From positions 1,736,001 through 1,800,000 of the forward strand of contig NC_035790.1 in the NCBI RefSeq assembly GCF_001653235.2: a stretch of 64,000 nt of DNA, written 5' to 3'. Shown one piece after another: positions 22,767 through 34,187 of the stretch; within the stretch, counting starts at the first letter, position 1, and every line of letters begins with the position of its first letter. The translations under genes were made by a program, and so were the position numbers. The stretch is from Pochonia chlamydosporia 170. Taxonomy: Eukaryota; Ascomycota; Sordariomycetes; Hypocreales; Clavicipitaceae. The notes beneath the pieces were generated by a model. The model was not told where the DNA came from. It saw nothing but the letters and a program-made list of their open reading frames with translations, and did no database searches.

Positions 22767-24497
22767 ATGGATCTAAGCCAGCAGTCCATACATGATGTCA
22801 TCCATCCCACAGCAGCGTTCTCTACATTCGACGGGGTTAATCATGTTGTTGGGGCGACCCCAACTTTAGACACACAATCATCATGGGACGACTCACTTCT
22901 GAACCCCAAAAACCGCTTCGACAGCCTCTGCCCGCCGAAGAATCCCCTGTGGCGTATCGATGGATGTACAGCCTTTGGAACACAGATATATGCTGTGCCA
23001 CTATTCGTGGACAAAATTTCCCCCTTTCGGGTAGATGTCTTTATTCCGGAGCCTGCAACACTGCCAGCGGACGTTCGTGATGCACTTGACCTCGACGTGA
23101 CGTTTTACACCCGAGATCGTGCCCGCATCTCCAGATTAGGCATCACAAGCCATGTCCTACGCTGTCTGCAGTACTGGAGCTCGACTCAGAAGGATCCGAT
23201 GGGGATTTACGACAACTTGCCGTTCGGCTCACGAATTGTGTTTCAGAACTTGCCAAAAGCAGTGTCAAAGGCTCTCATTTCCGTTGTTCCCACGCATTAC
23301 CTTGAAAGACAGCTTCTCTCCGTATCATCTTTGACGAAGAACTGGGGCGAGGATATCGACATACCGCCTACTGTTGATATTAATGATGTTGTGTATCTGT
23401 CTCAGTTACACGACAGTGTATGCCTTGTGGACATAGGCGGCAAAACATGGATATTCAAAGCCTTGACGAGTTACACCAAGTATCTCTACCACGAGCTCAG
23501 ACAGCTGCTCAAAATGCCGTCACACCCAAACGTTATTTCCCGACCAGTTCATCTTGTCACCAAAAAATGTAGTTTCGGAAACAAGACCGCGGTCATAGGC
23601 TTCACTTTGGAGTATCACGTTTACGGAAGCTTGCGGGACCTGATTCCATTCATGCAGCTCCACGGCCAAGTGTCACTCGCCGATAAGACCAAGTGGTCTC
23701 TGCAACTAGCCTCTGCCTTGTTGCACCTCCACCATGTTGCTCATTTCTTTTACCCGGATCTCAGGTTGGACAATATTGTCCTGTCTGAATCTTCTGATGC
23801 TATCATGGTGGATTTTGAGCAGCGTGGCGTTTGGTGCGAGTTTGCGGCCCCGGAAGTCAACGCAATTGAATACATTCGACTCCTTGCAATTGATGAGGAA
23901 ATTGATCCGGATATCCGTGACAAGTACGCAGATATTCTGTCGGAGATGCTCCCTGGATGGGAGAGGATGGGTCAAGGAGAGGAATACATTTGGCCGTCAA
24001 AGGGTTATAATGTTCCATGGGCGTGCCTTACACGCACCGAGGAGGAAGCATGCGAGGTTTACATGCTTGGTAGGGTTCTTTGGTGCATCTTCGAGGCCAG
24101 TAGTGCTCCTCAACGAGCAGCTGTCTGGCTATCATACCCATGGGAACCACTTGTAGAGTTCCCAGGTTACACGACGACCCCAAAGCCCATCAGAGAGCTC
24201 ATTGACGCTTGTACTCGTGGGAGACAGGTTGGTCTAAGCAAGCATATTGTCAGAAAACAGAAAAAGCTTGTGATGCGTGAGTTGGAGAACACAGACGAGT
24301 CCACCGCTGAGCAGGTACAGCAGATTGCGAGCGACTGGTGGACTAAGGAGATTGAATTTTCAGAGAAGTGGCTGAAGCAGAGGGCGGATGGCATGAAGAG
24401 TGGTAACTGGAATGAGAATTATTACAATCGCCCCAGTTTACAGCAAGTTCATGATGCCCTCAATGCTTTTAAGCAGCAAAATGGATATTCGTTCTAG
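22767..24497 (+). CDS. fungal protein-kinase-like protein, single exon
   Basis: 576 residues without introns. I start at the ATG preceding DLSQQS; the frame is open further upstream but without ATG. The first 200 residues are unlike known domains. A divergent kinase domain follows: WIFKALT with the likely ATP-anchoring Lys231, a helix HELRQLL with Glu243, YPDLRLDN in place of HRDLKxxN (Asp331 and Asn336 kept, His replaced by Tyr), DFE in place of DFG (metal-binding Asp349 kept), and an APE-like AAPE near 361. Catalytic residues are largely retained, so activity is possible. Such orphan kinases are common in filamentous ascomycetes and sit near SWIM-like and heterokaryon-type genes, but substrate and role are unknown. 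Confidence 0.8.
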   Translation: MDLSQQSIHDVIHPTAAFSTFDGVNHVVGATPTLDTQSSWDDSLLNPKNRFDSLCPPKNPLWRIDGCTAFGTQIYAVPLFVDKISPFRVDVFIPEPATLPADVRDALDLDVTFYTRDRARISRLGITSHVLRCLQYWSSTQKDPMGIYDNLPFGSRIVFQNLPKAVSKALISVVPTHYLERQLLSVSSLTKNWGEDIDIPPTVDINDVVYLSQLHDSVCLVDIGGKTWIFKALTSYTKYLYHELRQLLKMPSHPNVISRPVHLVTKKCSFGNKTAVIGFTLEYHVYGSLRDLIPFMQLHGQVSLADKTKWSLQLASALLHLHHVAHFFYPDLRLDNIVLSESSDAIMVDFEQRGVWCEFAAPEVNAIEYIRLLAIDEEIDPDIRDKYADILSEMLPGWERMGQGEEYIWPSKGYNVPWACLTRTEEEACEVYMLGRVLWCIFEASSAPQRAAVWLSYPWEPLVEFPGYTTTPKPIRELIDACTRGRQVGLSKHIVRKQKKLVMRELENTDESTAEQVQQIASDWWTKEIEFSEKWLKQRADGMKSGNWNENYYNRPSLQQVHDALNAFKQQNGYSF

Positions 24498-24882
24498 AAC
24501 GGCAGCGGGAGCAGGAGTATGTGGGGTTTCAGGTGAGGATTTAAAGATATGTTACGACTAGATAGACTGTTTATTGGAATTTGGCAATCTGTTTTTATAA
24601 ATGACTAAAGAAAAAAACTCCTCAAAGACGCCTAAAACAGCGGGGGCATCACCCATATATACATATGTGCCAAAAATAGGGGGCACGTTTACAAGAAAAA
24701 TGATATGTGAGGTGTCAAGTAAAGGTACATAAATCTCGGTGGTCAACGCAATAACGCTTCGCGGCTATCAGAAGTTCCCATTCTCTCAGCATAGCGCCAT
24801 ATGCGGATACCTGTGAGGTTGGCTCGGGCGGTGTCAAGAGCTTTTGTAAGTGACAAAGCGACTTTCACAACACGAACTTAAA
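24498..24882. other. short convergent intergenic region
   Basis: AT-rich 3' flanks of the kinase and the SWIM protein; nothing else seen. Confidence 0.7.
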
Positions 24883-26292
24883 TCATTTCATTCGCTTGGA
24901 GCGATGTTCATCTCCCTGGTCGGAAATGGAACGTTTGGAACCAGCACCACCTGCCGATGATGTTCGCAGTCGTCCAAGTAAGCTGCGAAATCTTGTGATA
25001 TAGGTAGTTGGAGCCCCCTGAAGACCAATCTGCTCCAGGATTGCCCCCAATCTGTCAACAAGATGGCTAGCTGCCTCGGGCAGTAAGTCTAGCTCAGCTA
25101 TGACAAACCCATCGCCGCCTCGGTCACCTATCAACCGCATGTAAAGATTACAATCCCCCTGGCTGCGTCCAGAGCCCGTATCGCTATTCCGGGCGACAAC
25201 AGAGGAGAGAATATGTACCAAAGTATGAGCCGCACTGAGAGCTTCATTTGGCTGGAGGGGTTGATCGCGGTTGTAAATTGAGGACCGTATCAGACCAACG
25301 ATTCCGAGGAGGTGTCTTGCTGCCCAGATCGCATTTGTGGCAGGTGTCTGATCGTTCATGTCGCAAGAGTTCACGCTGTTAGCAGGGGATGGTGAGCAGG
25401 TTGAAGATAAAAAGGAATCCAGTTGGCGTAAGACGTGGTCTACGCGCTGCGAGAGTTTGCGGAACAAATCATTTATGTAATCCGTGGGGCTTAAAAGCGA
25501 TAGAAAGTATTGGAAGAAATGGTGGTTATCTAGGAGCATTCGAAAGATGGTATAATCCATGTCATCCCGTCGTATAATGTGGTCGCCCACAGTCGGATGC
25601 GTAAAGATGTCTCGACGAAACTCTTCTGGTGTGGTTTTGTACACTGAAGCGAGAAGCTCTCGGGCCTCGAGTACACGGTGATGATCAATCTCTTCGTCGT
25701 CATCTGCGTAGGGATCTGGATTCACCACTGGACAGTGCAGCGCATTTGCAAGGATGTCTAGGTGGAAATCAGATATGTTGCAGAATGGGTCCCCCATTTC
25801 TTCAGCATATCCGTGCCTCGTCATATTCAAGGCTTTAGACTCATCATGGTTGTACAACGTCTGCTTCAGCAGCTGGTCAAGAAGCCAAAGCAAGTGGCTA
25901 CAGGGATCTTTGTCTTCTTGGCCACATGAGCATGAGAGACGAGACGAACCGCTGGTGCTTTCCGAGGATCTAATTCGGACGGACCTCGTAACCAATTCTG
26001 TCATTTGAAACGCATAAGTATTCCCAATTCGTCGACATCGCTGTAGTGCAATTTTGGGTGGCTCATTGAAAACATCCCGAACTGTGGCTCTGCCCATATC
26101 GGGGAGTTGGTCGAGATTGTATAGGAGGCGAGTGGGAGATCGGACAACCCCGGGCAGGCTATCCTCTTCAAAATCTGAATTATCGTTGTAGTCGCTGTCG
26201 TCATCTGTTGAGGATGACTCTTGGCGGTCTTGGGTGCCGGAAGAAGAAAGTCCTGATGCAACTATCGCTCTTGAACGTGTCACTGGTGGCAT
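24883..26292 (-). CDS. SWIM-type zinc finger protein
   Basis: 469 residues, no introns. The frame extends upstream of 26292 without another ATG, so the start is the ATG of MPPVTRSR. After an acidic Ser/Asp-rich N-terminus (about 25-45) comes a SWIM-like C-x-C-x(n)-C-x-H motif: Cys121, Cys123, Cys131 and His133 in SCSCGQEDKDPCSH. SWIM fingers bind DNA or protein partners and occur in MULE transposases, Zswim proteins and fungal orphan proteins; here there is no transposase core. The middle is helical and the C-terminus has a basic, nuclear-localisation-like GSKRSIS...RSKRMK tail. It converges on the kinase gene with a gap of 385 bp. Function unknown; a nuclear regulatory or repair role is only a guess. 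Confidence 0.75.
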   Translation of the reverse strand: MPPVTRSRAIVASGLSSSGTQDRQESSSTDDDSDYNDNSDFEEDSLPGVVRSPTRLLYNLDQLPDMGRATVRDVFNEPPKIALQRCRRIGNTYAFQMTELVTRSVRIRSSESTSGSSRLSCSCGQEDKDPCSHLLWLLDQLLKQTLYNHDESKALNMTRHGYAEEMGDPFCNISDFHLDILANALHCPVVNPDPYADDDEEIDHHRVLEARELLASVYKTTPEEFRRDIFTHPTVGDHIIRRDDMDYTIFRMLLDNHHFFQYFLSLLSPTDYINDLFRKLSQRVDHVLRQLDSFLSSTCSPSPANSVNSCDMNDQTPATNAIWAARHLLGIVGLIRSSIYNRDQPLQPNEALSAAHTLVHILSSVVARNSDTGSGRSQGDCNLYMRLIGDRGGDGFVIAELDLLPEAASHLVDRLGAILEQIGLQGAPTTYITRFRSLLGRLRTSSAGGAGSKRSISDQGDEHRSKRMK

Positions 26293-29200
26293 TTCCTTGA
26301 GTGAGAGTCTGGTTCGACCTTTTGTATCTTGATCGTCGGATGGAGTCAACGGATGATCAAAGGCGATTCGGATCGTGTGTGGATAATGAGAAGAGTATAA
26401 GCATGCTTCTCCTCGTCTTCTTCTTCCTTCACATCCTTCTCTTTGAGCCCAGGAGGTTGATGACGGGGTGCTGGTTCATTATATACGATAATTTGATCCA
26501 GGGGGTGCTGGGTGCCATGGCTTTACAAGCAACACTGAAAAGGTGCTCATCTTGGTCGCAATATTGGTGTCAAGCTGCCAGATGTTGGGTTGGGTCCTGG
26601 GGCGTGTTTGCAGCAAAGCAAGACATACTAGCAGGGGAGTGTGACATAAGTTGACTTGTCCAGGGTGGTAATGATCAGTCGGAGGATGTTGGAAATCCAC
26701 AGACAAGAGAACCAGTTCCATGTCAGTTTAACGAACGGGGTGTTCGTGAAAACTGGCAGGTGCATCGGGCCTGGGCGGGAGTTGGTTGATGAGAGGAAGG
26801 CGCAACGCACACAGTAGAGCCGTTGGTGGTGGCATCTGCACTTGACCCAAGCTGCGACCAGGCTTTGCCGCCCCAACTTTACTTTACTTATGGTCAATAT
26901 GATAGCTTGATCTTGTGGCTTGAAACCGTTGCCCTGAGACGAGGTCACAACTCGAATTGATACCCAACACAGACATAACGAGGATGCCAGGAGGGCCGTA
27001 TCCTGCAGTACCAAGTGCCAAAAGGAAAAGAGGATCCATCGCCCAGGTGTACTGTGGCTGTGGCGAAACAAACCCCAGCCAGAGCCTTCGAGTCCAACCA
27101 AATTTCAGGTAAAGCCAAATCCATTGTTGCCTTACCTTCCACGGGCTCGGATTTGGATTAACTGTCGATTAAATTTCTAAAGAAAGCCCTTTTGGGGGTT
27201 CCGATGCGGTTCAGAGTACACAGCCTCGTGAGCCAGACTCTAATGATGCAATCCTCTCCAGCTGGAGTGGTGATGCATTGACCCAACGGCCAGTTTTTGG
27301 GCCGGGCGACGGCAAGACATGGGCATGGGCATGGGCATGGGATGGACTCCTTGCTAAGCGTTGAATGGCTAGCATCGAATCAGAAATCGGACCTCAGTTG
27401 GGATTTCTTGAATAGAGTCCTAGTCTGCCTAGCCTCGAAAGTCACGACCAAGCATTGTAGTCAAAGCAGATACGGTGGCATCTGGTAGCCGCCCGGAGCT
27501 TTTACACCATCACCATCACCATCACCTCCGCAATGTTCGGTTGTATGCGATACATGGCGACTGATAGTTAATTGCAACTGCTCCATGGGCTTCAGCGAAG
27601 CGACCAACAGCCTAGTTAACCGTCCTTTGTGTTGGTTGGCTGTTGCCTGCAGTAGACACAAAACATCCAGGCCTGTGTACTCGGCGATGGCCGATATCAT
27701 GGTATCCTCCACATAGCTTTCGACTGGCAATCGTCTGATGCAACAGCTGGATCAGGTCTTCCTGAAAGGTAAGACAGTGGCCCCAAGCGCAATCGAGCAG
27801 GCGTCCTAGACTAACAGTTTGTTGGTGCCTGGGTTCTGATCTGATGTTACGGAGTACAGAGGTGAAGTAATTTGGGGCTTTGTGCTACTTGACTTCAGCC
27901 TTGCAGAACGAATGTCCCTTGCCCAGAGGTATGACATGTTTCTCAGAAAATCAGAATAAACTAAACTGCGTATCGCGTCACTAATATCACAACCCGTGCA
28001 ACGTAGTGAATACCTATGTTGCAATGTGTTCTCACTCTGAGCTCTGTTGGTAAAACGTGGCTCACTAGTTGCCAATGCCAACAGGTTTCTATTCGATATG
28101 AACATTGCACAGCATGGTCAGGGCAATAAAGGTCGGTGACACAGACAAAACCGATTGGGTTTGTTTTTTGACAGCCGCGCGATACGTTATTTAATCCGAT
28201 AGCACATCGTGAAATTACGAAAGAATCAGTACGTTCCTATAGTCGACGGCCTTGTGTTGGATGGAATTTTCTGTTGGCCGTTGACACATGAACGAACCTG
28301 CGTTGGTATCTACAAACCTTTTCCGTTCTCCGCGAAACAACTGGGTTCATTCAAGTTGCATTGACCAATTCGGGCAATTTGGTACCAACAACCAACCTGT
28401 CTGCTTTGTCGATGCCGACAACGTGCATCCCCCATGCGTGGTGATGGTGATACCTGAGCGTCCATGTCAGCCGACGGCTAGCGCAAGGGCATCTTGAGAT
28501 AGCCGCAGGTTATCACCGATACGGCAGATTCATGCGCGAAATTGAGTGAGAAGACAGTATTGTATCTTTCCTCTTTCCTTAGCATTGCGTTGCTCCTGTT
28601 ATTCCTTCCTTTTCCTGCAGAGAAGTGCTGTTGCAGCAGCCGCATACTTATCTGTTGCTGCAATACACTCGCATACGAATAGTTGCAAGCCAGGACGACA
28701 GTCGTTTGCAACTTACATGCTCAATCCAGATGGCAATTACAAGCATCTATCTACTATTTAGCCTGTTACTGTAGTCTGCATTCACCCATTTCCAAGGTTT
28801 TGGTTGAGCCAGGTCATCTTCTCACTTGGAAAGAGTCAAATCCCAATCATTCTGAACCAGCTCCGTAGTCCATCATGCATCCGCCTGGCACAACTCGTCC
28901 CACGCTGCGGCCCTACGACCCATTCCACAACCAACATTGAAGCCCACACAGGCATGCACCAGACTCGAGACTGGAGCAATTGAGCTAGCTTGAGCACTGC
29001 CCCAGGGCGAACATTCGACACACCATGTCGACTTCAGTCAGCCAGGTCGCTCATCACAAGGCCAGGCATTCTCACGCCAAACTCACCACTTCCAGTTTCT
29101 TTCCTTTTTTGCAAGCCCATCTTCCCATCTCATCATATACTTCATCTTCCTATTTTTAATGCATTTATTCAGCCACGCAAGGCATTCTCCTTCCAGTCCA

Positions 29201-30473
29201 CCCGTACACTGATGTACCTTGGTGGCCAAAATGAGCCTTGCCGTGCACGGCATGGAAATTTTACAAAACTGGCAATCGCCTGGAAAAGCATACCATGCTC
29301 CATTGTGGCAACAAATGCCATTCGCACGCTGCATTATGTTCACCGCTTGGTAGGTCGGAAGCTGGTGCCTGTTGTCAATCATCCACATCTCGCCCTGGGC
29401 CCCATCTGCATGTACCTGTGGCTAGGCTGCCGATGCTCTGTGTAAGTGAGATGTGGCTGTTTTTGCCACTGGGCGCTCAAGAGGTGGTAGATGCGTATGT
29501 TGTGACTCTTGTGTGATCGCTTGACCTTTGGAAAGCTACAATGTGTTCTTGGTTAAATGGGTTTCTTGAGTTGTACGAGTCCTCACACAACGCCTACTGC
29601 ATGCAACTCGACTCAATATCCACAGGCACGGCATCGGAGTGCAGCGATTGTGCATAGACACATCTTACAGGGCCACGGTAACGACGATCTTGCGAGGCAA
29701 TGGTCAGTCGTGTTTATAAAAAGGCCTCCTGACATGCGCAGTTCATTCACACCGAAGGTGTCCCGTTGAACTACAACAGCAGCGGTTTGGGACATCAACA
29801 ACCGTCCTAGGTAATAATCGTATTAAGAGCGAGGGAACAATTTCAAGAGAAACTTGCACATCACCTAGGTGAAATGAAAACTGTCCGCTATTAAAGCCAG
29901 TAAAAACCAGTCGTTTCGCCGCCTTTGCCAGAGTGTCTAAAATGCCCTCTGCAAGAGAATACAATTCGTAGTGACCTTGTCATATCGTCACTTCCGCTTG
30001 AACGAAACCTTAATTTCCCTGTTCACCGTTTCCGAATTTCCCTTTCCAATCAACAAAAAGAGTTAAAATACATTGCAAGGAGTGATGAATTGATAAGAAG
30101 GCAATCCCGCCGCGACCCCACGAATAAAAAAACAATAAAGAGTAGATAAAGAGTCAGCTGGGTTGATTCGAGTCTTGATTATGCCGTTCAGTTCCCCCAC
30201 ATCGTGGTCGTTAAAAAGTAGGAGGAGACTGTCGTCGTTAAAGAGGCACGCGAGCAGCAATCACGCACATGATCTAAGAGCAGTTGGTGCCCCATCGACA
30301 AAGCGGACTGCTCGCGCGCCGGCATGCCCCTTGACAATGGTTGTGGCTGGTGGCGTGCCCTTTCGAAGGATCGTCTTAGGATCCGGCGAAGCAGACTTTG
30401 GAGGTGACAAAGACCGGCCTGAAGACTTTGAAGGTCTCTTGTCTTGCAGGCTGTCTACAGGCCGGTCGGATTG
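26293..30473. other. 4 kb gene-poor block
   Basis: No supported gene. It includes a (CATGGG)4 tract at 27318-27341, a short CATCAC repeat near 27504, a TACGGAGTA motif at 27848-27856 and many short frames with no domain. Nothing resembling a transposon or tRNA was identified. Confidence 0.5.
27318..27341. repeat. (CATGGG)4 microsatellite
   Basis: Four perfect tandem copies of CATGGG in non-coding DNA. Confidence 0.85.
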
Positions 30474-31203
30474 TCAATCTATACCGTGCTGTTTCTTCAG
30501 CTGAGCTAAAGATTCCCGACGGGCTTCCAGGTCCTCTTTTGATTTGGCCATCTTCTCTGGCTGATGATACAGAACTGTTTGATAATGGTTAGCATGTGCG
30601 GGGGCTAAAGAGATGAAAGTTTCCGGGAGATGGAGGTAACGCCGTATATCGATATCGACTTGTCACGTACCGACAAGATAACGATTTTGGAAGTTGAAGC
30701 CGTTGAGCTTGTCGCAGGCTTGCTTCGCATCCATTACGTCCTCATAGACCACGAAGGCCGTTCCCTTGGTGCTGCTGGAGATACCCTGACGAACTTGGCT
30801 GCAGAGAAAATCGTTAGTAACCGATTGACGCTGGCGGCTGTATCGAAACATCGTAGGAATATTGAGATCGGGCTGCATACCGGATGGGTCCGAATTTTCC
30901 AAATAGGTCGAAAAGCTCCTCTGGAGTTACGCTGTAGCTATATCCATCACTGTCAGTTCGGTGGTTCGATTAGCGGCTTCGGTCGATCGGAACAAGTTAC
31001 CTCAAATTCTTGACGAACAGAGCTCTGCAAAGATGGTTAGCCATGTCGAACGCGACGGCGACAGAGGGGACATGTCCGGAGTCACGATTGAAAAGGCCTT
31101 GATGCCCAGAAAAACGGTTTCCAGGCGACAAATGCATCTCCACGCGCAAAAACAGCACTCACCTGTTGACTTCGGGTGCGAGTTTCCCGCCGCGACTACT
31201 CAT
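30474..31203 (-). CDS. SF3B6: splicing factor 3B subunit 6 (p14/SF3b14a)
   Basis: Five small exons on the minus strand: 31203-31163, 31024-31001, 30937-30881, 30798-30671 and 30574-30474, encoding 116 residues, close to the 125 of the human protein. SF3B6 is an RRM protein of the U2 snRNP SF3b complex that contacts SF3B1 and lies near the branch-point adenosine. The start [14 protein letters not shown] matches the conserved PPEVNRILY lead of the family. RNP2 is LFVKNLS and RNP1 is [10 protein letters not shown]; the C-terminal helix is rich in Lys/Glu and ends QLKKQHGID. Exon 2 is only 24 nt. Four introns interrupt a gene this small, and each join was checked for phase. It is divergent from the DNA glycosylase. 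Confidence 0.95.
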
Positions 31204-32654
31204 CCTTTGGATGGATTTGCTGAAATTGAACGAAGACTCGAAAAGGGTCGGAGGCGGCTCCGTTGAGGCTCGAGGATGATGGAAGGATGGATTGGGATCA
31301 GACCTGAGCGGAGGCGCAAGGTGGACAACGGTGACTAGCCTCAGCCAGTCAATGATCTGGGTCACGTGAGGTGATGGTTTGTGCTCTGGGCGAAGTGGTT
31401 CGGCGTGGCAGTGTGGGAATCGCAAAGAGGCATCGAATTGATGGCAAGACGAGGAGCGTGTCGGCCAACGCTAGTGGTCACTTTCCTTTCAAAAGTGGGG
31501 ATGGATTTCGCATCGGACCTGACCAGAGCTTATCCCACGCAACCATTCAGTTCGGCTCAATGAATCAGTGAAATGCTTTGTTTGCGCCGCACGAGAACAG
31601 AGAAAGCTGTACGGAGTAGGATGACCACTGTTGGTCGTTTGCATGGGAAGGCACCCACTGATAGCAATGCGGCTTTTTATGCAAACCTTGGGAGCTTGGA
31701 GGCAAGCTGGGGGGAAGCTTCCGCCGTGATACCACATGCAGCCTCACACGCAATGAATACATCACTGTTTCTCCGGCGCTTTATCTCGTCGGCTCATCCG
31801 CAGCTTGCGCGGAGATAAGACCTACACCTGGCACATTTTCGGAAGACAAACCAAGTGAGTAGGTTTCAAAGACATGGGATACTTGACGTCTTTGAAGCCT
31901 GAGGCATATTATTTACAATGATCGAGAGCACACATGCGCCTGCTGTCTTGAAAAAGGCAATGACATACCCATGCATAATAGCGGCCGTGGGCAGGGCACG
32001 GTAACCGAGTAGCTCCGTGACCATGCCAGATTACTATCAAACACAACAATAAACCCTTGCTCGCATTGGCATCAGGTGAAGTCCATCAACCACCCCCTTT
32101 CGGTCTTGAATTAGCCTCGTTACGCTCCAAATTTATCATCCTACTAAAGTAAACCTGGTATTGATGTCGGCGCCGAGGCTTGGCAGAGTCGTATTTTGCG
32201 AGATCTGCGATTGTCGATTGCCTCCAACTCTGGCCCCACTTCGACATGGCACTTCGGCGGTCTGGTGCGTTAATGTTGGTGAACTTTAATACAGTACATA
32301 AACTATGGGACGCACGGTACTAGCCAAGACAAGAACATTCAATTCTGCGCATTTCCACCCAAAAGCACGGTGTTTTGGAGGACTATATGTACTGTTAACA
32401 CTGTACCTGCCAGCACTGGTTCACGAGCCATTCAGCTGTTGCTGAAGAGTTAGGACACATGCAGAATCAAAACCATGGTCAACTGGGCTCAGAAAATCAT
32501 TTTCGGTTTTCAGTCCACACGATAAGATCATCCCACAGTTCCACAAACTCAGCATGCGTGCAATTTTGTCACCTTCTCAGCCCTTCCTGCTCTTTTCTGT
32601 CCGCAGAATCGTTCCCACCATCCCTGCTCCCACTGCCCAAAACAGTGGTACCAA
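31204..32654. other. divergent promoter region of SF3B6 and glycosylase
   Basis: About 1.45 kb without a supported gene. It contains a palindromic TCACGTGA at 31362-31369, 160 bp before the SF3B6 start, and a TACGGAGTA motif at 31610-31618. Confidence 0.55.
31362..31369. promoter_or_regulatory. TCACGTGA E-box
   Basis: Perfect 8-bp palindrome of the kind bound by Cbf1-like bHLH factors, 160 bp upstream of SF3B6. Binding is inferred from the motif only. Confidence 0.4.
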
Positions 32655-34187
32655 ATGTCACTCTCTTTCGGGTCTGCAGTTTTATCAACTTTTGACATCC
32701 GGGAGGAGGAGAGGGAATATCTCTCGCAATTGGTTGAATCACCTGATACTCCTTGCGATGAAACGAGACGACTTGTTGACAGTAGTATTCTGGCCAACTC
32801 TGAAGACTTTCACTATTTGATTGACTGTGCTACATCCATCCAGCAAGCAAATCGTCTTCCTCATGACAACTTGGGGGGCAATGATATCCTTACATTTGTG
32901 TGGTATATCCTGGCTGGTGAAGGTATCGATCATAATGCAGACCTAAACCCGTGGGCGGAGACAGATCGCCTGATACTTCTTGCCAAGGAACTGGCTACAG
33001 ACCCGGATATTCAAGGTCCATTTTCTTGCAATATTTCGAACGACATACGTCCGCCAAAAAGGTCTCGCCTTCGATCCAGATCAACCAAATATACCACCAC
33101 AGTCTCACACTTTTGGTCAACCGAACCAAGCACACAGGCCGAGCCCCCAAACAGCAGCTCAAGCCATGGATATAGCCACTTGCAGAAGACCAATCTTGCC
33201 AATGGGCTTTCGGAAGCAGGAGTAACCAACATCAAACAGAACAGAGAAGTAATACACCAAAGAAGAGTCGCACAAAGCACCAAGACTATTCGCCCACAAT
33301 GTCGGTTAGCACCCAGCAAAACTGGTACACTATGTCCTACTGCTCGAATATCCCCATACTTTGCAACAGGAGCTGTCGTCAAAAAATCCCCCAAGCGGCC
33401 ACCAGCAGGTGTCGTCTCAAGCGTTCGTTTCCCACCACTATCCTCGCCGACATTTGGGCTTGTTCAGGAAAGACTCGCACACGAGCCATTCTGGCTATTA
33501 ATAGCGGTAACATTCTTGATCAAGACAAGTGGTCAAGCGGCTATACCGGTTTTTTATAAAGTCAAGGAAAGGTTTCCTTCGCCTGAAGAGCTAAAGGACC
33601 CGGACAATTCCGAAGAAATACTAAGCATGATTCGCCATCTTGGTTTGGCTATTCACCGGCTGGCCTTTATTCACAAGTTTGCCGAAGCTTACAGTAGCAA
33701 CCCACCAACAGCAGAGAAATTGTACAGGGTTAGAAACTACGATAAGAGAGATACACAACACCTAGGCGTTAATACCAGGAGCAACGGCGAGTCTATTCGG
33801 ACGGCTGTGCCTTCCAATGACGACGAAGCGCATCCAGAAGCATGGGAAATTGGACATATGACTAAAGGAAAATACACACTGGATAGTTGGAGGATATTTT
33901 GTCGAGACGAGTTCTTGGGACGAGCCCAGGACTGGAATGGTAAGGGACAAAAGCCAGAGTTTCAGCCCGAATGGATGCGAGTTAGGCCGCTTGATAAAGA
34001 GCTCCGAGCATATTTGCGATGGATGTGGATGCGAGAAGGTTGGGAATGGGACCCCGAAACTGGCGAGCGACGAGCGCTACGGCCGGAATTGCAAGCAGCT
34101 GTAAATGAAGGAAGGGTTGAGTATGACAACAGTGGAGGACTTCGAATTTTGAACACACCGGCGCAGGATATGGATGACAGGAAATAG
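32655..34187 (+). CDS. MBD4-like HhH-GPD DNA glycosylase
   Basis: 510 residues, one exon, starting at the first in-frame ATG. The first 265 residues are poorly conserved and Ser/basic-rich, with an RISPYF motif near 231. The C-terminal half resembles the glycosylase domain of MBD4: HEPFWLLIAVTFLIKTSG (276-293) followed by AIPVFYKVKERFPSPEEL, then the helix-hairpin-helix part and GKYTLDSWRIFCRDE, which aligns by eye with the MBD4 segment carrying the catalytic Asp; here that is Asp410. It ends with an RAYLRWMWMREGWEWDP block. MBD4 removes T or U from mismatches with G, as produced by deamination of 5-methylcytosine or cytosine. No methyl-CpG-binding domain is visible. An insertion (about 350-395) splits the fold compared with the animal enzyme. 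Confidence 0.85.
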   Translation: MSLSFGSAVLSTFDIREEEREYLSQLVESPDTPCDETRRLVDSSILANSEDFHYLIDCATSIQQANRLPHDNLGGNDILTFVWYILAGEGIDHNADLNPWAETDRLILLAKELATDPDIQGPFSCNISNDIRPPKRSRLRSRSTKYTTTVSHFWSTEPSTQAEPPNSSSSHGYSHLQKTNLANGLSEAGVTNIKQNREVIHQRRVAQSTKTIRPQCRLAPSKTGTLCPTARISPYFATGAVVKKSPKRPPAGVVSSVRFPPLSSPTFGLVQERLAHEPFWLLIAVTFLIKTSGQAAIPVFYKVKERFPSPEELKDPDNSEEILSMIRHLGLAIHRLAFIHKFAEAYSSNPPTAEKLYRVRNYDKRDTQHLGVNTRSNGESIRTAVPSNDDEAHPEAWEIGHMTKGKYTLDSWRIFCRDEFLGRAQDWNGKGQKPEFQPEWMRVRPLDKELRAYLRWMWMREGWEWDPETGERRALRPELQAAVNEGRVEYDNSGGLRILNTPAQDMDDRK

